46,550 nt of DNA from an uncultured Prevotellaceae bacterium (GCA_937915745.1 CALGGJ010000090.1:1-46550), one strand, 5' to 3'; counted from the first letter of the stretch, positions 34,305 to 43,411 are shown. Program-made: numbers and translations. The notes: a model not told the origin generated them from the sequence alone.

Positions 34305-35984
34305 ATGAAACCATATATAAAACTACTAATATCGCGTGAAAGCAAGGAAGTCCTAGGTCAGCATTATGCTAATTTTTGGATTCTTGCCCTCGTACTACTC
34401 GCTACTTTTTTGAGCATTGCATTTTCATCAGGTAGCCTAAATTATTTGCGTTATAAAATGGAGGATCCTTTCACACAATGGGTTAACATCTCACAGCATG
34501 ACGTGTTGACAACATCTACGTCAAGCGGTAATCTTGTCTCATTCGCCGAATTACTTGACAGTACTGTGGAACTAAAAAAGAAATATCATTACAATGATAT
34601 TATAAAGAACCAGTCTGTGTGGTATTACATTCGCCCTTTGGACTATATTGATGACATCCCCATTGATAGTGTAGATGCATGCTACGTGAATGCCTTTTTC
34701 TATGAGAACATGAAAACTCCTCTGATTGGTGCCATACTTAATGAGGATAATATTGCCGAAGGTTGCAGTGTCGATACTAGTCTTATTCGTTCTGATGCAA
34801 TCGGAGTAATTATTACTCTTGCGCAGGTTGAGAAGCTGGGATATGATTCCAACCATCTACCTGCATATATTAATTACATCCACCATGTAAGTTCTGATGA
34901 TAAAATATCACTATTTGATAGTTTGGGCATCCGTGCGATAGATGGTAATAAATATGTGTTTCCACTTCCTGTACTTGCTATCGTCAAAAAATTGCCAGGC
35001 AATACTTCAATATTGGCTTCAACATTCTTATATAACCAAACAAATGTTCTTGATCAAAAAGTTCTAGCTTTTAACTACTATGCACATTCTGGTGATACAT
35101 TGCCAGGACATGTAGTATATTCAGACTACGAATATAAAGACTATCTCCATTCCTTGATTTATTACGTTGCTGATAGTATAAAACTCGACGATATAGAGAA
35201 AACCCTTACAGCAGATATTAAACTCGCAAAAATTGGTGTAAATGTTGTTCGTACAAAAGATAACGAGTATCCACGGCTAAGAAGTTGGGCGCCTGGTTAT
35301 ATCTTGGAGATAGAACTTGGAAATGGCTCAGAACCCATAGAATCGTATATTCATACTGAGCATCTTCTTGCAAATCAATTTGGTACAGAATGTGTTAAAC
35401 GCTTATATGATATTCAGTGCAGAAATGAAATGACACCAGGAACTCAGTATGGAATATCCATAGAGTTCGATCGTCTTGACGCTATACACAAGTTTGAGGA
35501 ATTTGCAAAAAGTCAGATGATACAACTTGAAATGGCACAAGTAATATCCAAGGAAAATTTCAGCGCTGTGTCAATAATGGCAACCATACTATCATTTGCC
35601 ATGGTGACATTTGCTATCATCTGCATCATAATGTTTATGGTTAATATGCTACAGAGCTATTTCCAGAAAGTGAGTCGTAATATAGGTACGCTTACGGCTT
35701 TTGGTATGAATGCCGATGAATTGGTTCAAACATACGTTATTATACTAATAGCTACATGTGTGGCAGCCCTTGCAACGTCATTAATAGGAACTTGTGTAAT
35801 TGCCATTATTTTACGTTTGTTAGGTATAGTACGTGAAGCTGGCTACGATTATTTGTCTGTTTGTAGTGTCGGTACTCTTATTTGTACTCTGATTGTTTTA
35901 ATAGCAACGGTCGTAACAGCAATTATCGTTCTCAACCGCCTGTTGAGTAAGACTCCAGGTGATTTGATTTATGAAAGGGGCTGA
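34305..35984 (+). CDS. FtsX/LolC/MacB-type ABC permease
   Basis: A 559-residue membrane protein with the FtsX-family layout: one membrane helix near residues 24-42, a large periplasmic domain of about 380 residues, then three helices (about 425-447, 476-502, 521-545). The cytoplasmic loop SRNIGTLTAFGMNADELV between helices 2 and 3 is the characteristic coupling region. It ends KTPGDLIYERG, as permeases of this class do. With the preceding ATPase it may work as a homodimer, extracting a lipoprotein, energising the periplasmic vWA protein, or transmitting force to a peptidase. It is the last gene of the run. Confidence 0.88.
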   Translation: MKPYIKLLISRESKEVLGQHYANFWILALVLLATFLSIAFSSGSLNYLRYKMEDPFTQWVNISQHDVLTTSTSSGNLVSFAELLDSTVELKKKYHYNDIIKNQSVWYYIRPLDYIDDIPIDSVDACYVNAFFYENMKTPLIGAILNEDNIAEGCSVDTSLIRSDAIGVIITLAQVEKLGYDSNHLPAYINYIHHVSSDDKISLFDSLGIRAIDGNKYVFPLPVLAIVKKLPGNTSILASTFLYNQTNVLDQKVLAFNYYAHSGDTLPGHVVYSDYEYKDYLHSLIYYVADSIKLDDIEKTLTADIKLAKIGVNVVRTKDNEYPRLRSWAPGYILEIELGNGSEPIESYIHTEHLLANQFGTECVKRLYDIQCRNEMTPGTQYGISIEFDRLDAIHKFEEFAKSQMIQLEMAQVISKENFSAVSIMATILSFAMVTFAIICIIMFMVNMLQSYFQKVSRNIGTLTAFGMNADELVQTYVIILIATCVAALATSLIGTCVIAIILRLLGIVREAGYDYLSVCSVGTLICTLIVLIATVVTAIIVLNRLLSKTPGDLIYERG

Positions 35985-36009
35985 CGTGAAATAGTATTCT
36001 GGGGGTTAC

Positions 36010-36057
36010 AAACTTGCACCGTCATTCATTGCAGAAGTGATTGTGATGCAAGTTTTG
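36010..36057. terminator. Bidirectional hairpin between converging genes
   Basis: A 9-bp perfect inverted repeat AAACTTGCA/TGCAAGTTT (36010-36018 and 36047-36055), with A and T tracts at its ends. It lies between the permease stop (plus) and the GH43 stop (minus). The 28-nt loop is long, so confidence is moderate. Confidence 0.4.
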
Positions 36058-36065
36058 GTATATTG

Positions 36066-37727
36066 TCATTCGAGAGTAAAGACAAAGTCGTGGAGTGTGC
36101 AGATGGAATGGTCCTTCACTGTGGATTGGAATGTGAGGAAGATGGCATGCTTGCCGGTTTGCCGGGCGAGTGTGGGTAGCGTGGTTGCCAGTTCGGTGGC
36201 TGTTTGCGGCATGTCGGCCGTTAGGCGGATGTTGCCTATCGGTTGTCCTCCACGCTCGGTCCATGGGTTGTCGAGCATGATGGTGATGGTGCCGTCGATG
36301 CCCTCGGGGGTGAGGTTGAGGTGGAGCGATGGTGTGTGTGGGCCGTTGAGGTGGTCGAGGTTGAAGTATTTGTATCCCACGATGGAGCCATCGGTGTTGT
36401 TGACTACCGGATTGGTGTTGTTACGTATGTCGTAGGGTGCTTCCATGCGGTCATCGGTACCGTAGTCCGATGCTATGTATGAGCCATAGAATGTATTGTT
36501 TGGCCATTCATGAACTGCCGTGCGTGGGCCGGTGTACCAGCAGGCTATACCTGCCGAGTGGCGTTCGAGGGGATTGAGTCCGTCGAGTGCGAATCCCTCA
36601 GAGGTATATTCACCTTCGGATATATAGACACGTCCGCCCTGCCCTTCTTCCACATTCACTTCTATTGGTGCCACCATGGCTTGGCGTGCATATTCGTCGG
36701 TTCCGGTCTGTCGGTGATAGAACACGTACCATTGGCCGTTAATTTCACAAATCGAGCCGTGTGTGTTGCCGTCGGGGGTGGCTGTGGCTATGATGTTGCC
36801 GTCTAAGTCTATGTTGCGGGCGCGGGCGTCGATAATGGTTCCTCCGTAGGTGAACGGGCCGAGCGGATTGTCGCTGTAGGCGTATGCGAGTGTGTAGTTT
36901 GATGTTGGCAGTCCAAATTCACCGTCGGCGGTGAAGCGGCTGTAGATGAACACATATTTGTCTTTTATCTTACGTATAGACGATGCTTCGAAGAATCGGA
37001 ACTGCCCGGATTGGTATCGACCCGAAATCATGTCTTCAACGATTTGTGTGCCAGGCTTTATGGTTGCCATTGTCGTGGTGTCGAGTTCGGCTGCGTATGA
37101 ACGTTCGAATCCCCAGTAGGCATATACCCGTCCGTCGTCGTCAACAAACACCGCAGGGTCGAAGTCGAGTATTCCATCAGTGCGGTTGGGATTGTCGGTG
37201 TTCCAGTTGCACACCTCGAACGGTCCGTCGGGCCGGCCAGCCTTTGCCACCATGCCACGTCGCCCCCACTCCTGATTGTTGGGATAGAGATAGTAGGTTT
37301 TCGTTCCGTCGGCATGGGTCACGAGTGTCACGTCGGGGGCATACAGCACATCGGCCAAGCCGTCGGGGCGCAGCAGTGAGCCGTCGCGGTTGGTGCTGAC
37401 ACTCAGTATCTCGCCGTCGTATCGCCAGTGGGTGAGGCTGTCGGTCGATGCCGACCACACTACCTGCTCGCGGCCGCAATAGCCAGAAATCATGCTGTCG
37501 TGGGAACCATATACATATACACGTAAACGGCCAGGGCGGTCGGGGTCTTCGAACACGTAGGGTTCACCATCGGGAATATGTTCCCATAGCGGCATGTAGG
37601 GGTTGCCGGGTGTGCCAGGTGTAGTTTGCATGGCATGCTCTGAAGTTTTGGTACACGATGTGAATGCCGCACACACCAGCCATGTGATGATGCCGGTGAG
37701 CAGCATATTGTCTAATTGTTGTTTCAT
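36066..37727 (-). CDS. Glycoside hydrolase family 43 lipoprotein with CBM6-like domain
   Basis: A 553-residue lipoprotein (signal peptide and lipobox AFTSC, Cys25). The GH43 five-bladed propeller occupies about residues 45-380, with DGEPYVF (Asp53, candidate general base), VLYAPDV, DFDPAVFVDDDGRVYAYWG and FFEASSIRK with Glu247 as likely general acid. GH43 enzymes are arabinofuranosidases, xylosidases or arabinanases; which one cannot be decided here. A CBM6-like beta-sandwich (about 410-553) should bind plant polysaccharide. It lies 11 bp downstream of the hybrid sensor gene in one operon and fits the xylA-xylB pentose pathway elsewhere in the window. Confidence 0.88.
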   Translation of the reverse strand: MKQQLDNMLLTGIITWLVCAAFTSCTKTSEHAMQTTPGTPGNPYMPLWEHIPDGEPYVFEDPDRPGRLRVYVYGSHDSMISGYCGREQVVWSASTDSLTHWRYDGEILSVSTNRDGSLLRPDGLADVLYAPDVTLVTHADGTKTYYLYPNNQEWGRRGMVAKAGRPDGPFEVCNWNTDNPNRTDGILDFDPAVFVDDDGRVYAYWGFERSYAAELDTTTMATIKPGTQIVEDMISGRYQSGQFRFFEASSIRKIKDKYVFIYSRFTADGEFGLPTSNYTLAYAYSDNPLGPFTYGGTIIDARARNIDLDGNIIATATPDGNTHGSICEINGQWYVFYHRQTGTDEYARQAMVAPIEVNVEEGQGGRVYISEGEYTSEGFALDGLNPLERHSAGIACWYTGPRTAVHEWPNNTFYGSYIASDYGTDDRMEAPYDIRNNTNPVVNNTDGSIVGYKYFNLDHLNGPHTPSLHLNLTPEGIDGTITIMLDNPWTERGGQPIGNIRLTADMPQTATELATTLPTLARQTGKHAIFLTFQSTVKDHSICTLHDFVFTLE

Positions 37728-37738
37728 GCTGATGGTAT

Positions 37739-40700
37739 TTATTCCAAGAGTTTCTGCAGGGTCTCGTCGTCTTCGTTTTCTGTGTAGTATGTTATAAACT
37801 CTTTCGGTGTCATGCCGAAGAAGTCGCGGAACGAATTGCTGAAATGTGAGTGTGAGGAGAATCCCACACGATATGCCACCTCGGAAATGTTGACATTGTT
37901 GTTGACCAGGAAGTATGCAGCCTGCTTCAGCCGGTATGAGCGGATGAAGTTGACAGGCGACATTCCATATCGTTCTTTCATCTTGCGGTTGAGGTGTACG
38001 CGGCTTATACCCACTTGCTCGGCCAGTTCGCTCACTCCGAATGTTGAGTCGTCGAGGTTTTTCTTCAGAACTGCGTTCACCCTTGCGAAGAGGCGGTCAT
38101 CAACGCTGTCGATGGTGGATTGCGAGTAGTCGAATCCCACCTCGGTACGGCGGATTCGGCTTTTCATCTGTTCGCGTAGCCGGATACTGTGTGATATTGC
38201 CCCTTTGAGCATGAGCAGGTTGAATGGTTTGCTGAGGAAGTGGTCAACCTGTAGGTTGAGGCTGTTTATCTGTGCGCGGTCGCTGTTTTCGCTTGTGAGC
38301 ATGATGATTGGGATGTTGTCGGTCTCGGGGTTTCCCTTAATGCGCTTACACAGTTCGATACCATTGCCGTCGGGCATTCGTATATCGGTCACGACGATGT
38401 CGGGCCTTATTCTCAGTATTTCCTTCCATGCACTATTTCCGCTGTTGGCCGTCACCACGTTGTAGGTGTCTTGCAGTTGCTCTTTCACATATTTGCAGAG
38501 TTCCTGTTCGTCATCGACCATGAGTATCGTGCGTCTGTTCTTGACCGGTTCGTCGTCGGTATCGTCGTCCACCCATGGCTCTATGTTGGTGAATAGGTCA
38601 TCGTCTTCGCGGTTGTTATCGGCAATTACTTCGCGTGGCAGCAGTTCGTCCTCGCTCAGGTGCAGATTGCCTAACGGGAACTGCATGACGAACTCAACTC
38701 CGTCGGGGTCGATATTGTGTGCTTCGATGGTTCCGTGATGCAGGTTGACGAGTTCGTTCACCAGGTTGAGTCCGATGCCCGACCCTGCGTTGGCCGATGG
38801 TGAGGAGGCTTGGTAGAATCGTTCGAAGATATGTGGTATATCCTTGGAGTCGATTCGTGAGCCGCTGTTGTATATTCGTATTTCAAACCAGTCTTTCGTG
38901 TCTTTCAGTATGCACTTGGTACGCAGTATGATTCGTCCGCCGGCCGGTGTGAACTTGAATGCGTTTGACAGTATGTTGGTGAGTATCTTCTCGAAGTGTA
39001 TGGTGTCGAGCCATATAGTCACGTTTTGGTTGAGGTGTTCGATGGTGAATGTGATTTGCTTTGCCGATGCGTATGCAGTGAACGAGCTGCAGATATATTC
39101 GGCATAATCGGCAAAGTTGACTTCCGAGAAGTGCAGTCGGAATTGTCCGTCGTCGATTTTTCGTATGTCGGTTATCTGTTTCACCACGGTAAGGATACGG
39201 TTGCAGTTGCGTTGCATCACGTCGTATATGTTCAGCAGGTGTTCGTCGTCGGTTGATGACTGCAGCTGTTTGAGTGGCGATAGTATCATTGTGAGTGGTG
39301 AGCGCAGTTCGTGTGCGATGCTTGTAAACATGCGCAGCTTGGCCTCTTTCAGTTGTTCGTTGTGTCGGGCTCGGGTCAGCAGGTTGTGCTGGCGCGAGCG
39401 TTCGCGCTGTACACGATATATCTGATATCCCACAAACGAGAGTATTGTCAGATATACCATCCATGCCCACACGGTGTTGTACCATGGTTGTGCAATCACG
39501 ATTCGTATTGAGCGTTCTTTGTAGTCGCTTTCGTTGTTTTCGTAGTATGCTCTGACTCTCAGCGTGTAGCTGCCCGGTGGCAGGTTGGGGTAATAAGCTT
39601 CGGCTCTTGTTGCCGGTATTTTCCATGTTTTGTCGTATCCTTCGAGGCAGTAAGTGTAGTTTATTCGGTTTGGCGATTCAAAGTCGGGTACGCTGTATGT
39701 CAGTCGTATTGTGTTTTCGCGTGCCGGCAGGTCAATCCGGTTGGCGCATTGCAGGTTGCCATCCATCACGTTGTGTTTGTTGCCGGCTTGGAAGGTGCGT
39801 TCGCGCCCGTTGACGAGCAGTCGCGTGAATACCAGTTGGTTTTTCAGGGTTTTAAGGTGCTTCATTTGCTTGGCATTGAAGCTGATGATTCCGTTGTCGC
39901 CCCCGAAGAATATCTGTCCGTCGGGCGACTGTGTGTGTGAGTTTCCATGGAATTCTCCGATGAAATATCCGCCGAATGATGAGTATCGGTGTATTTTTTC
40001 GGTGTCGGTCTCGATGCATACGATTTGTTTCTGTGTGGTAACCCAGATGTCTTTGCCTGCTACCTCGACCGATTTTATGAATTCGTCGGGCAGCAGCACG
40101 TTGGCTGTCCTGCTTTGGGTGTCGTAGAGTACGAGTCCTTTACTTGATGCTATGATTATGGTATGTTTGTTGAGTTTTGAGATGCATTGTGTTGTTAGCA
40201 GGTTTGAGTCTTTGAACTTCACTTCGGTCAATGTGTCTGTCAGTGGGTCGTAGGTGTATATGCCTTCGCTGGTGGCTATCCATAGGGTGCCGTCGGTGTC
40301 ACAGAATAGTTCTGACACCCATCCGTTGAAGTAGTGCCGGCTTCTCAGGTTGCTCACCGTCTGACTGCTGATGTCGATTACATACACGCCTCGTCCGTTT
40401 GAGCCTGCATATAGTATGTTGTGCTGTTTGTCATACTCGAGGGCCATGATGTAGTCGTTGCTGATGGTTTGCAGCCATGCAGGTGTCGTAAATGCTGATA
40501 TTGTCGGTTCGTCGGTGTGTGTCAGGCTGTTTTGACCGGTGGTGGCCGGTATCTTGATTTGTGCACACTGCACTCCGCCTCCGTAGCTGCCCACCCACAC
40601 TGTACCGCTTGGGTCGATGAGTGTTGTGAGTGCAAGTGGTGAATGGAGTCCTGCCGACATTTGGTGTGAGCCCGACAGGTTGTCGCCCATGCCTTGGAAC

Positions 40701-41851
40701 ACTCCGCAACCGTCGGTGCATATCACGTAGCCTATGCTTGGGTGGTATGCCAGGCCTGTCACTGCCACTGCGTTGGTTTTGTTTTCGGTGGGTGAGATGG
40801 CGTGGTATGAGAAGTTGTCGTGACCGCTGGCAATTACCATCACTCCTTTTTGAAGGAGTCCGAACAGCAGGTTGCCTTCGTCGTCTTCTTCTATTGCCTT
40901 TACTTTGGCAAAGGTGAGGTTCATGGTAGGGTCGTATATGCTGAATGGTTGCAGTGTTTCGTCGGATGTGAGTTGCCATATTCCGTAGCTGTCGGAACCC
41001 ACGAGCACTCTTCCGTCGCGTGTTTCGTGTAGCACGGATATCGGCATGTCGGTGTGTCCGCCTTTTATTTCGCGCACCACTTTTGTTTTTTGGTCGTATA
41101 TCAGCAGTCCGCTGCCTGTGGCCAACAGTATATCGCCCGATGTGCGTACTTGCACCATGTCGTATATGCGGTGGTTGCGAATAATGTTGCTGACGTCGTC
41201 GCTCATCACGGGGTTTTCCAATGTCATGGTGTTGAGGTTTACGCGACGGAGCCTGTGGCCTACTATCCACAGGTAGTGGTCGGAGTCGATGATGGCCTTG
41301 GTACACATGTTTTCATCGATGATGGCCGACAGCCTTTCGGTCAGCTCATGATCCACCTGCATGGTGTTGCAGTCGAAAATCATGATGCCGTTTTCGTCGG
41401 TTGAAATCAGTTTGTAACCCTCCTTGGGGTAGTCGATAAACATCTGTATCGACACACCTTTCATGGGGTCTTCATCGGGTCGGAGGAAGATATGGGTGAA
41501 ATGGTTGGTGGTATAGTCATAGATGTAGAGACCGTTGCTCGAATACACCCAATAGGTGCCGTCGGAGGCTTCGCGCACACCGCGCACGGTGTTGAACATC
41601 GGCATATCGGCATCTTCGGTGGTGTTGATGAGGTTGTAGAATCCGGTGCCGTCGAACAGGCTGAGCGACATGATGCCCGATACCCATGCCCAGCCTTTGG
41701 AATCGACATAGATGTCGTATATATCACTTGTGGGAAGTCCGTCCTGAGTGGTGTACATGCGCGATATCTGGGCTGTGGCATTAGCCGACATGCCCAATGT
41801 CAACGCGGTTGTAGCCAGCACACGTTTGACCATGCTGCGTATTGTAGTCAT
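37739..41851 (-). CDS. Hybrid two-component system sensor/regulator (AraC output)
   Basis: A 1370-residue one-chain regulator. After a signal peptide, about 700 residues form two seven-bladed-type propellers (repeats such as YTTQDGLPTSDIYDIYVDSKG) and a YYY domain (PNLPPGSYTLRVRAY). A membrane helix lies at about 792-815. The kinase has AHELRSPLTMIL (His847) and NAFKFTPAGGRI. The receiver has MVDDEQE and VTDIRMPDG (Asp1156). The C-terminal AraC helix-turn-helix has SELAEQVGISRVHLNRKM and ISEVAYRVGFSSHSHFS. Such proteins sense oligosaccharides in the periplasm and switch on polysaccharide genes. The GH43 gene follows by 11 bp, so an arabinoxylan-type ligand is likely. Confidence 0.95.
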   Translation of the reverse strand: MTTIRSMVKRVLATTALTLGMSANATAQISRMYTTQDGLPTSDIYDIYVDSKGWAWVSGIMSLSLFDGTGFYNLINTTEDADMPMFNTVRGVREASDGTYWVYSSNGLYIYDYTTNHFTHIFLRPDEDPMKGVSIQMFIDYPKEGYKLISTDENGIMIFDCNTMQVDHELTERLSAIIDENMCTKAIIDSDHYLWIVGHRLRRVNLNTMTLENPVMSDDVSNIIRNHRIYDMVQVRTSGDILLATGSGLLIYDQKTKVVREIKGGHTDMPISVLHETRDGRVLVGSDSYGIWQLTSDETLQPFSIYDPTMNLTFAKVKAIEEDDEGNLLFGLLQKGVMVIASGHDNFSYHAISPTENKTNAVAVTGLAYHPSIGYVICTDGCGVFQGMGDNLSGSHQMSAGLHSPLALTTLIDPSGTVWVGSYGGGVQCAQIKIPATTGQNSLTHTDEPTISAFTTPAWLQTISNDYIMALEYDKQHNILYAGSNGRGVYVIDISSQTVSNLRSRHYFNGWVSELFCDTDGTLWIATSEGIYTYDPLTDTLTEVKFKDSNLLTTQCISKLNKHTIIIASSKGLVLYDTQSRTANVLLPDEFIKSVEVAGKDIWVTTQKQIVCIETDTEKIHRYSSFGGYFIGEFHGNSHTQSPDGQIFFGGDNGIISFNAKQMKHLKTLKNQLVFTRLLVNGRERTFQAGNKHNVMDGNLQCANRIDLPARENTIRLTYSVPDFESPNRINYTYCLEGYDKTWKIPATRAEAYYPNLPPGSYTLRVRAYYENNESDYKERSIRIVIAQPWYNTVWAWMVYLTILSFVGYQIYRVQRERSRQHNLLTRARHNEQLKEAKLRMFTSIAHELRSPLTMILSPLKQLQSSTDDEHLLNIYDVMQRNCNRILTVVKQITDIRKIDDGQFRLHFSEVNFADYAEYICSSFTAYASAKQITFTIEHLNQNVTIWLDTIHFEKILTNILSNAFKFTPAGGRIILRTKCILKDTKDWFEIRIYNSGSRIDSKDIPHIFERFYQASSPSANAGSGIGLNLVNELVNLHHGTIEAHNIDPDGVEFVMQFPLGNLHLSEDELLPREVIADNNREDDDLFTNIEPWVDDDTDDEPVKNRRTILMVDDEQELCKYVKEQLQDTYNVVTANSGNSAWKEILRIRPDIVVTDIRMPDGNGIELCKRIKGNPETDNIPIIMLTSENSDRAQINSLNLQVDHFLSKPFNLLMLKGAISHSIRLREQMKSRIRRTEVGFDYSQSTIDSVDDRLFARVNAVLKKNLDDSTFGVSELAEQVGISRVHLNRKMKERYGMSPVNFIRSYRLKQAAYFLVNNNVNISEVAYRVGFSSHSHFSNSFRDFFGMTPKEFITYYTENEDDETLQKLLE

Positions 41852-41880
41852 TGTGAAGTAAATTTTTTTTGTTGTTTTCG

Positions 41881-41975
41881 GCTGCCCTGGGGAAACGCAC
41901 TAAACGTATCTTTGCAGGCGGTTTGGCTGCCCTGGGGAAACGCACTAAACGTATCTTTGCAGGCGGTTTGGCTGC
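41881..41975. repeat. 45-bp tandem duplication (2.1 copies)
   Basis: The unit starting GCTGCCCTGGGGAAACGC runs from 41881 and again, identically, from 41926, with a five-base start of a third copy at 41971. Each full unit contains a plus-strand TATCTTTG (41907-41914 and 41952-41959). The identity of the copies suggests a recent duplication. Confidence 0.92.
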
Positions 41976-41984
41976 AAAGATACG
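41950..41984. promoter_or_regulatory. Palindromic promoter module upstream of the hybrid sensor
   Basis: CGTATCTTTGCAG (41950-41962), a 9-bp spacer, then CTGCAAAGATACG (41972-41984): a perfect 13-bp inverted repeat that places two TATCTTTG boxes head to head. The minus-strand box (41982 to 41975) faces the sensor gene, 124 bp from its start. Two related modules lie at 42346-42376 and 43522-43552. Confidence 0.6.
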
Positions 41985-42118
41985 ATTTTTCTACCATATG
42001 GAAAACATTTTACCTTTAATTATCATTATTTACATCCTGGTTTTTCTCTTTTTCTGTGCCATTGCTATCGTAATGTCATGCCAGCGGTCACATACCACTC
42101 CCCTGTTTCGCTTGCCGC

Positions 42119-42198
42119 GAGTGCGCACTCTCGACTTCATGAGTGCGCACTCTCGACCTCATGAGTGCGTACTCTCGGCCTCACAAGTGCGTACTCAG
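42119..42198. repeat. 22-bp tandem array, 3.6 copies
   Basis: Units at 42119, 42141 and 42163 and a partial one at 42185, of the form GAGTGCGCACTCTCGACYTC plus AT, with few changes. The core AGTGCGCACT is itself palindromic. Period and core are shared with 8384-8447. Confidence 0.9.
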
Positions 42199-42323
42199 CA
42201 AAACACACGTCGGTGTCGGATCCTGACATGATTCTTTGCAGTAGATTCGCAGCTGCCCACATTTTTTTCACAGCACCCACACCTGCATACACATAAAAAA
42301 TCATAAAAAACCACATAAACGCA

Positions 42324-42376
42324 TTGTCGGTTGGTGCAAAACCCTTAACTTTGTAGTCAAATTACCTGCAAAGTTG
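42324..42376 (+). promoter_or_regulatory. Promoter module of the antiporter gene
   Basis: TTG (42324-42326), a 19-bp spacer, then TAACTTTG (42346-42353) form a good promoter 69 bp before the ATG. The box is the left half of an 11-9-11 inverted repeat, TAACTTTGTAG / CTGCAAAGTTG (42346-42356, 42366-42376), which also holds an imperfect opposing -7 box. Confidence 0.6.
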
Positions 42377-42421
42377 AGTATCCGCGCATTTCTTTGGCAG
42401 GCAAAAATCCATAACAGACAG

Positions 42422-43411
42422 ATGGAACTGACCTTGGACATATTGTGGTTTGCAGCCGGGCTTGTCCTGGTGGTGAAGGGTGCCGACTGGCTCACCGACG
42501 GTGGTTCGGCAGTGGCCCGGCACATGAATGTGTCGTCGCTTATCATAGGCCTCACCATAGTGGCTTTCGGTACTTCGCTGCCCGAATTTGTAGTCAGCAC
42601 CATATCGGCAACCAAGGGAAACTCAGACATGTCGATGGGCAACGTTGTCGGCAGCAACATATTCAACACCATGGCCGTAGTGGGAATCACAGCCTTGTTC
42701 TGCCCTGTGGCATGCAGGGGCGCACTGTTCCGCCGCGACATCCCAGTGAACATCACTGCATCAGTTTTGGTGGCATGTTTCCTGCTTTGCCTGGGTACCG
42801 ACGTGATAAGCAGGATTGAGGGAACGATACTGCTGGCCATCTTCTGTGGCTACCTTGCAATATCGATAACCCAAAGCGTGAGGTCAGACCGTCGCAGGCA
42901 TGACATCACCTCATCTGCCGACACCTTGGAGCCTGCTGTTTCCGTCATGCCTATGTGGAAAGCCGTGACATACATCGTTGTGGGCCTGGTTGCACTCGTC
43001 AAGGGCGGCGACTGGTTTGTAGATGGAGCATCGGGTATTGCAACAAGGCTGGGAGTGAGCCAATCAATCATAGCACTCACCATCGTCTCGATTGGCACCT
43101 CGCTGCCCGAACTGGCCACATCGATCATTGCAGCCCGCAAGGGCGACACTGACATGGCGATGGGCAACGTGGTGGGCAGCAACATATTCAACCTGCTGCT
43201 CATAATAGGCACGTCGGCAGTCATAACACCCATCAGACCCGAAGGTATAAGCATGGTGGATATAGCCGTAATGATAGCAGCCGTCGTCACACTGGGCATC
43301 ATGTGTACCACCAACCGCCGGCACAACATCAACAAGACGAAAGGTGCCATACTCATAGTCATGGCAACAGCCTACTACACCTACCTCGTCGTCAGCTCGC
43401 AAGCAACATGA
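42422..43411 (+). CDS. Calcium/sodium antiporter (CaCA family, YrbG-like)
   Basis: A 329-residue inner-membrane exchanger. The two inverted alpha-repeats are complete: VAFGTSLPEFVVSTISATKG with GNVVGSNIFNTM, and VSIGTSLPELATSIIAARKG with GNVVGSNIFNLL, which carry the ion-coordinating Glu and Asn residues. About ten membrane helices are visible. The family exports Ca2+ in exchange for Na+ or H+; the ion used here is not certain. The frame is open 16 codons upstream, but MELTLDILWFAAG at 42422 starts the first helix and is preferred. It stands alone. Confidence 0.92.
   Translation: MELTLDILWFAAGLVLVVKGADWLTDGGSAVARHMNVSSLIIGLTIVAFGTSLPEFVVSTISATKGNSDMSMGNVVGSNIFNTMAVVGITALFCPVACRGALFRRDIPVNITASVLVACFLLCLGTDVISRIEGTILLAIFCGYLAISITQSVRSDRRRHDITSSADTLEPAVSVMPMWKAVTYIVVGLVALVKGGDWFVDGASGIATRLGVSQSIIALTIVSIGTSLPELATSIIAARKGDTDMAMGNVVGSNIFNLLLIIGTSAVITPIRPEGISMVDIAVMIAAVVTLGIMCTTNRRHNINKTKGAILIVMATAYYTYLVVSSQAT

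Larger units (their letters stand above)
41852..42421. other. 570-bp divergent spacer
   Basis: Contains the 45-bp tandem duplication (41881-41975), the palindromic module (41950-41984), an AT-rich stretch, the 22-bp tandem array (42119-42198), and the promoter module of the antiporter gene (42324-42376). No gene is recognisable. Confidence 0.7.

Noticed and set aside
37177..37479. Minus-strand frame in the GH43 gene
   Set aside because: Out-of-frame shadow of GH43, rich in Arg and without homology.
40431..41306. 291-codon minus frame rich in His, Arg and Pro
   Set aside because: Frame-shifted shadow of the hybrid sensor; low-complexity composition without domain.
42119..42198. CRISPR array
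   Set aside because: Repeats of 22 bp are directly adjacent with no unique spacers and no cas genes are present.
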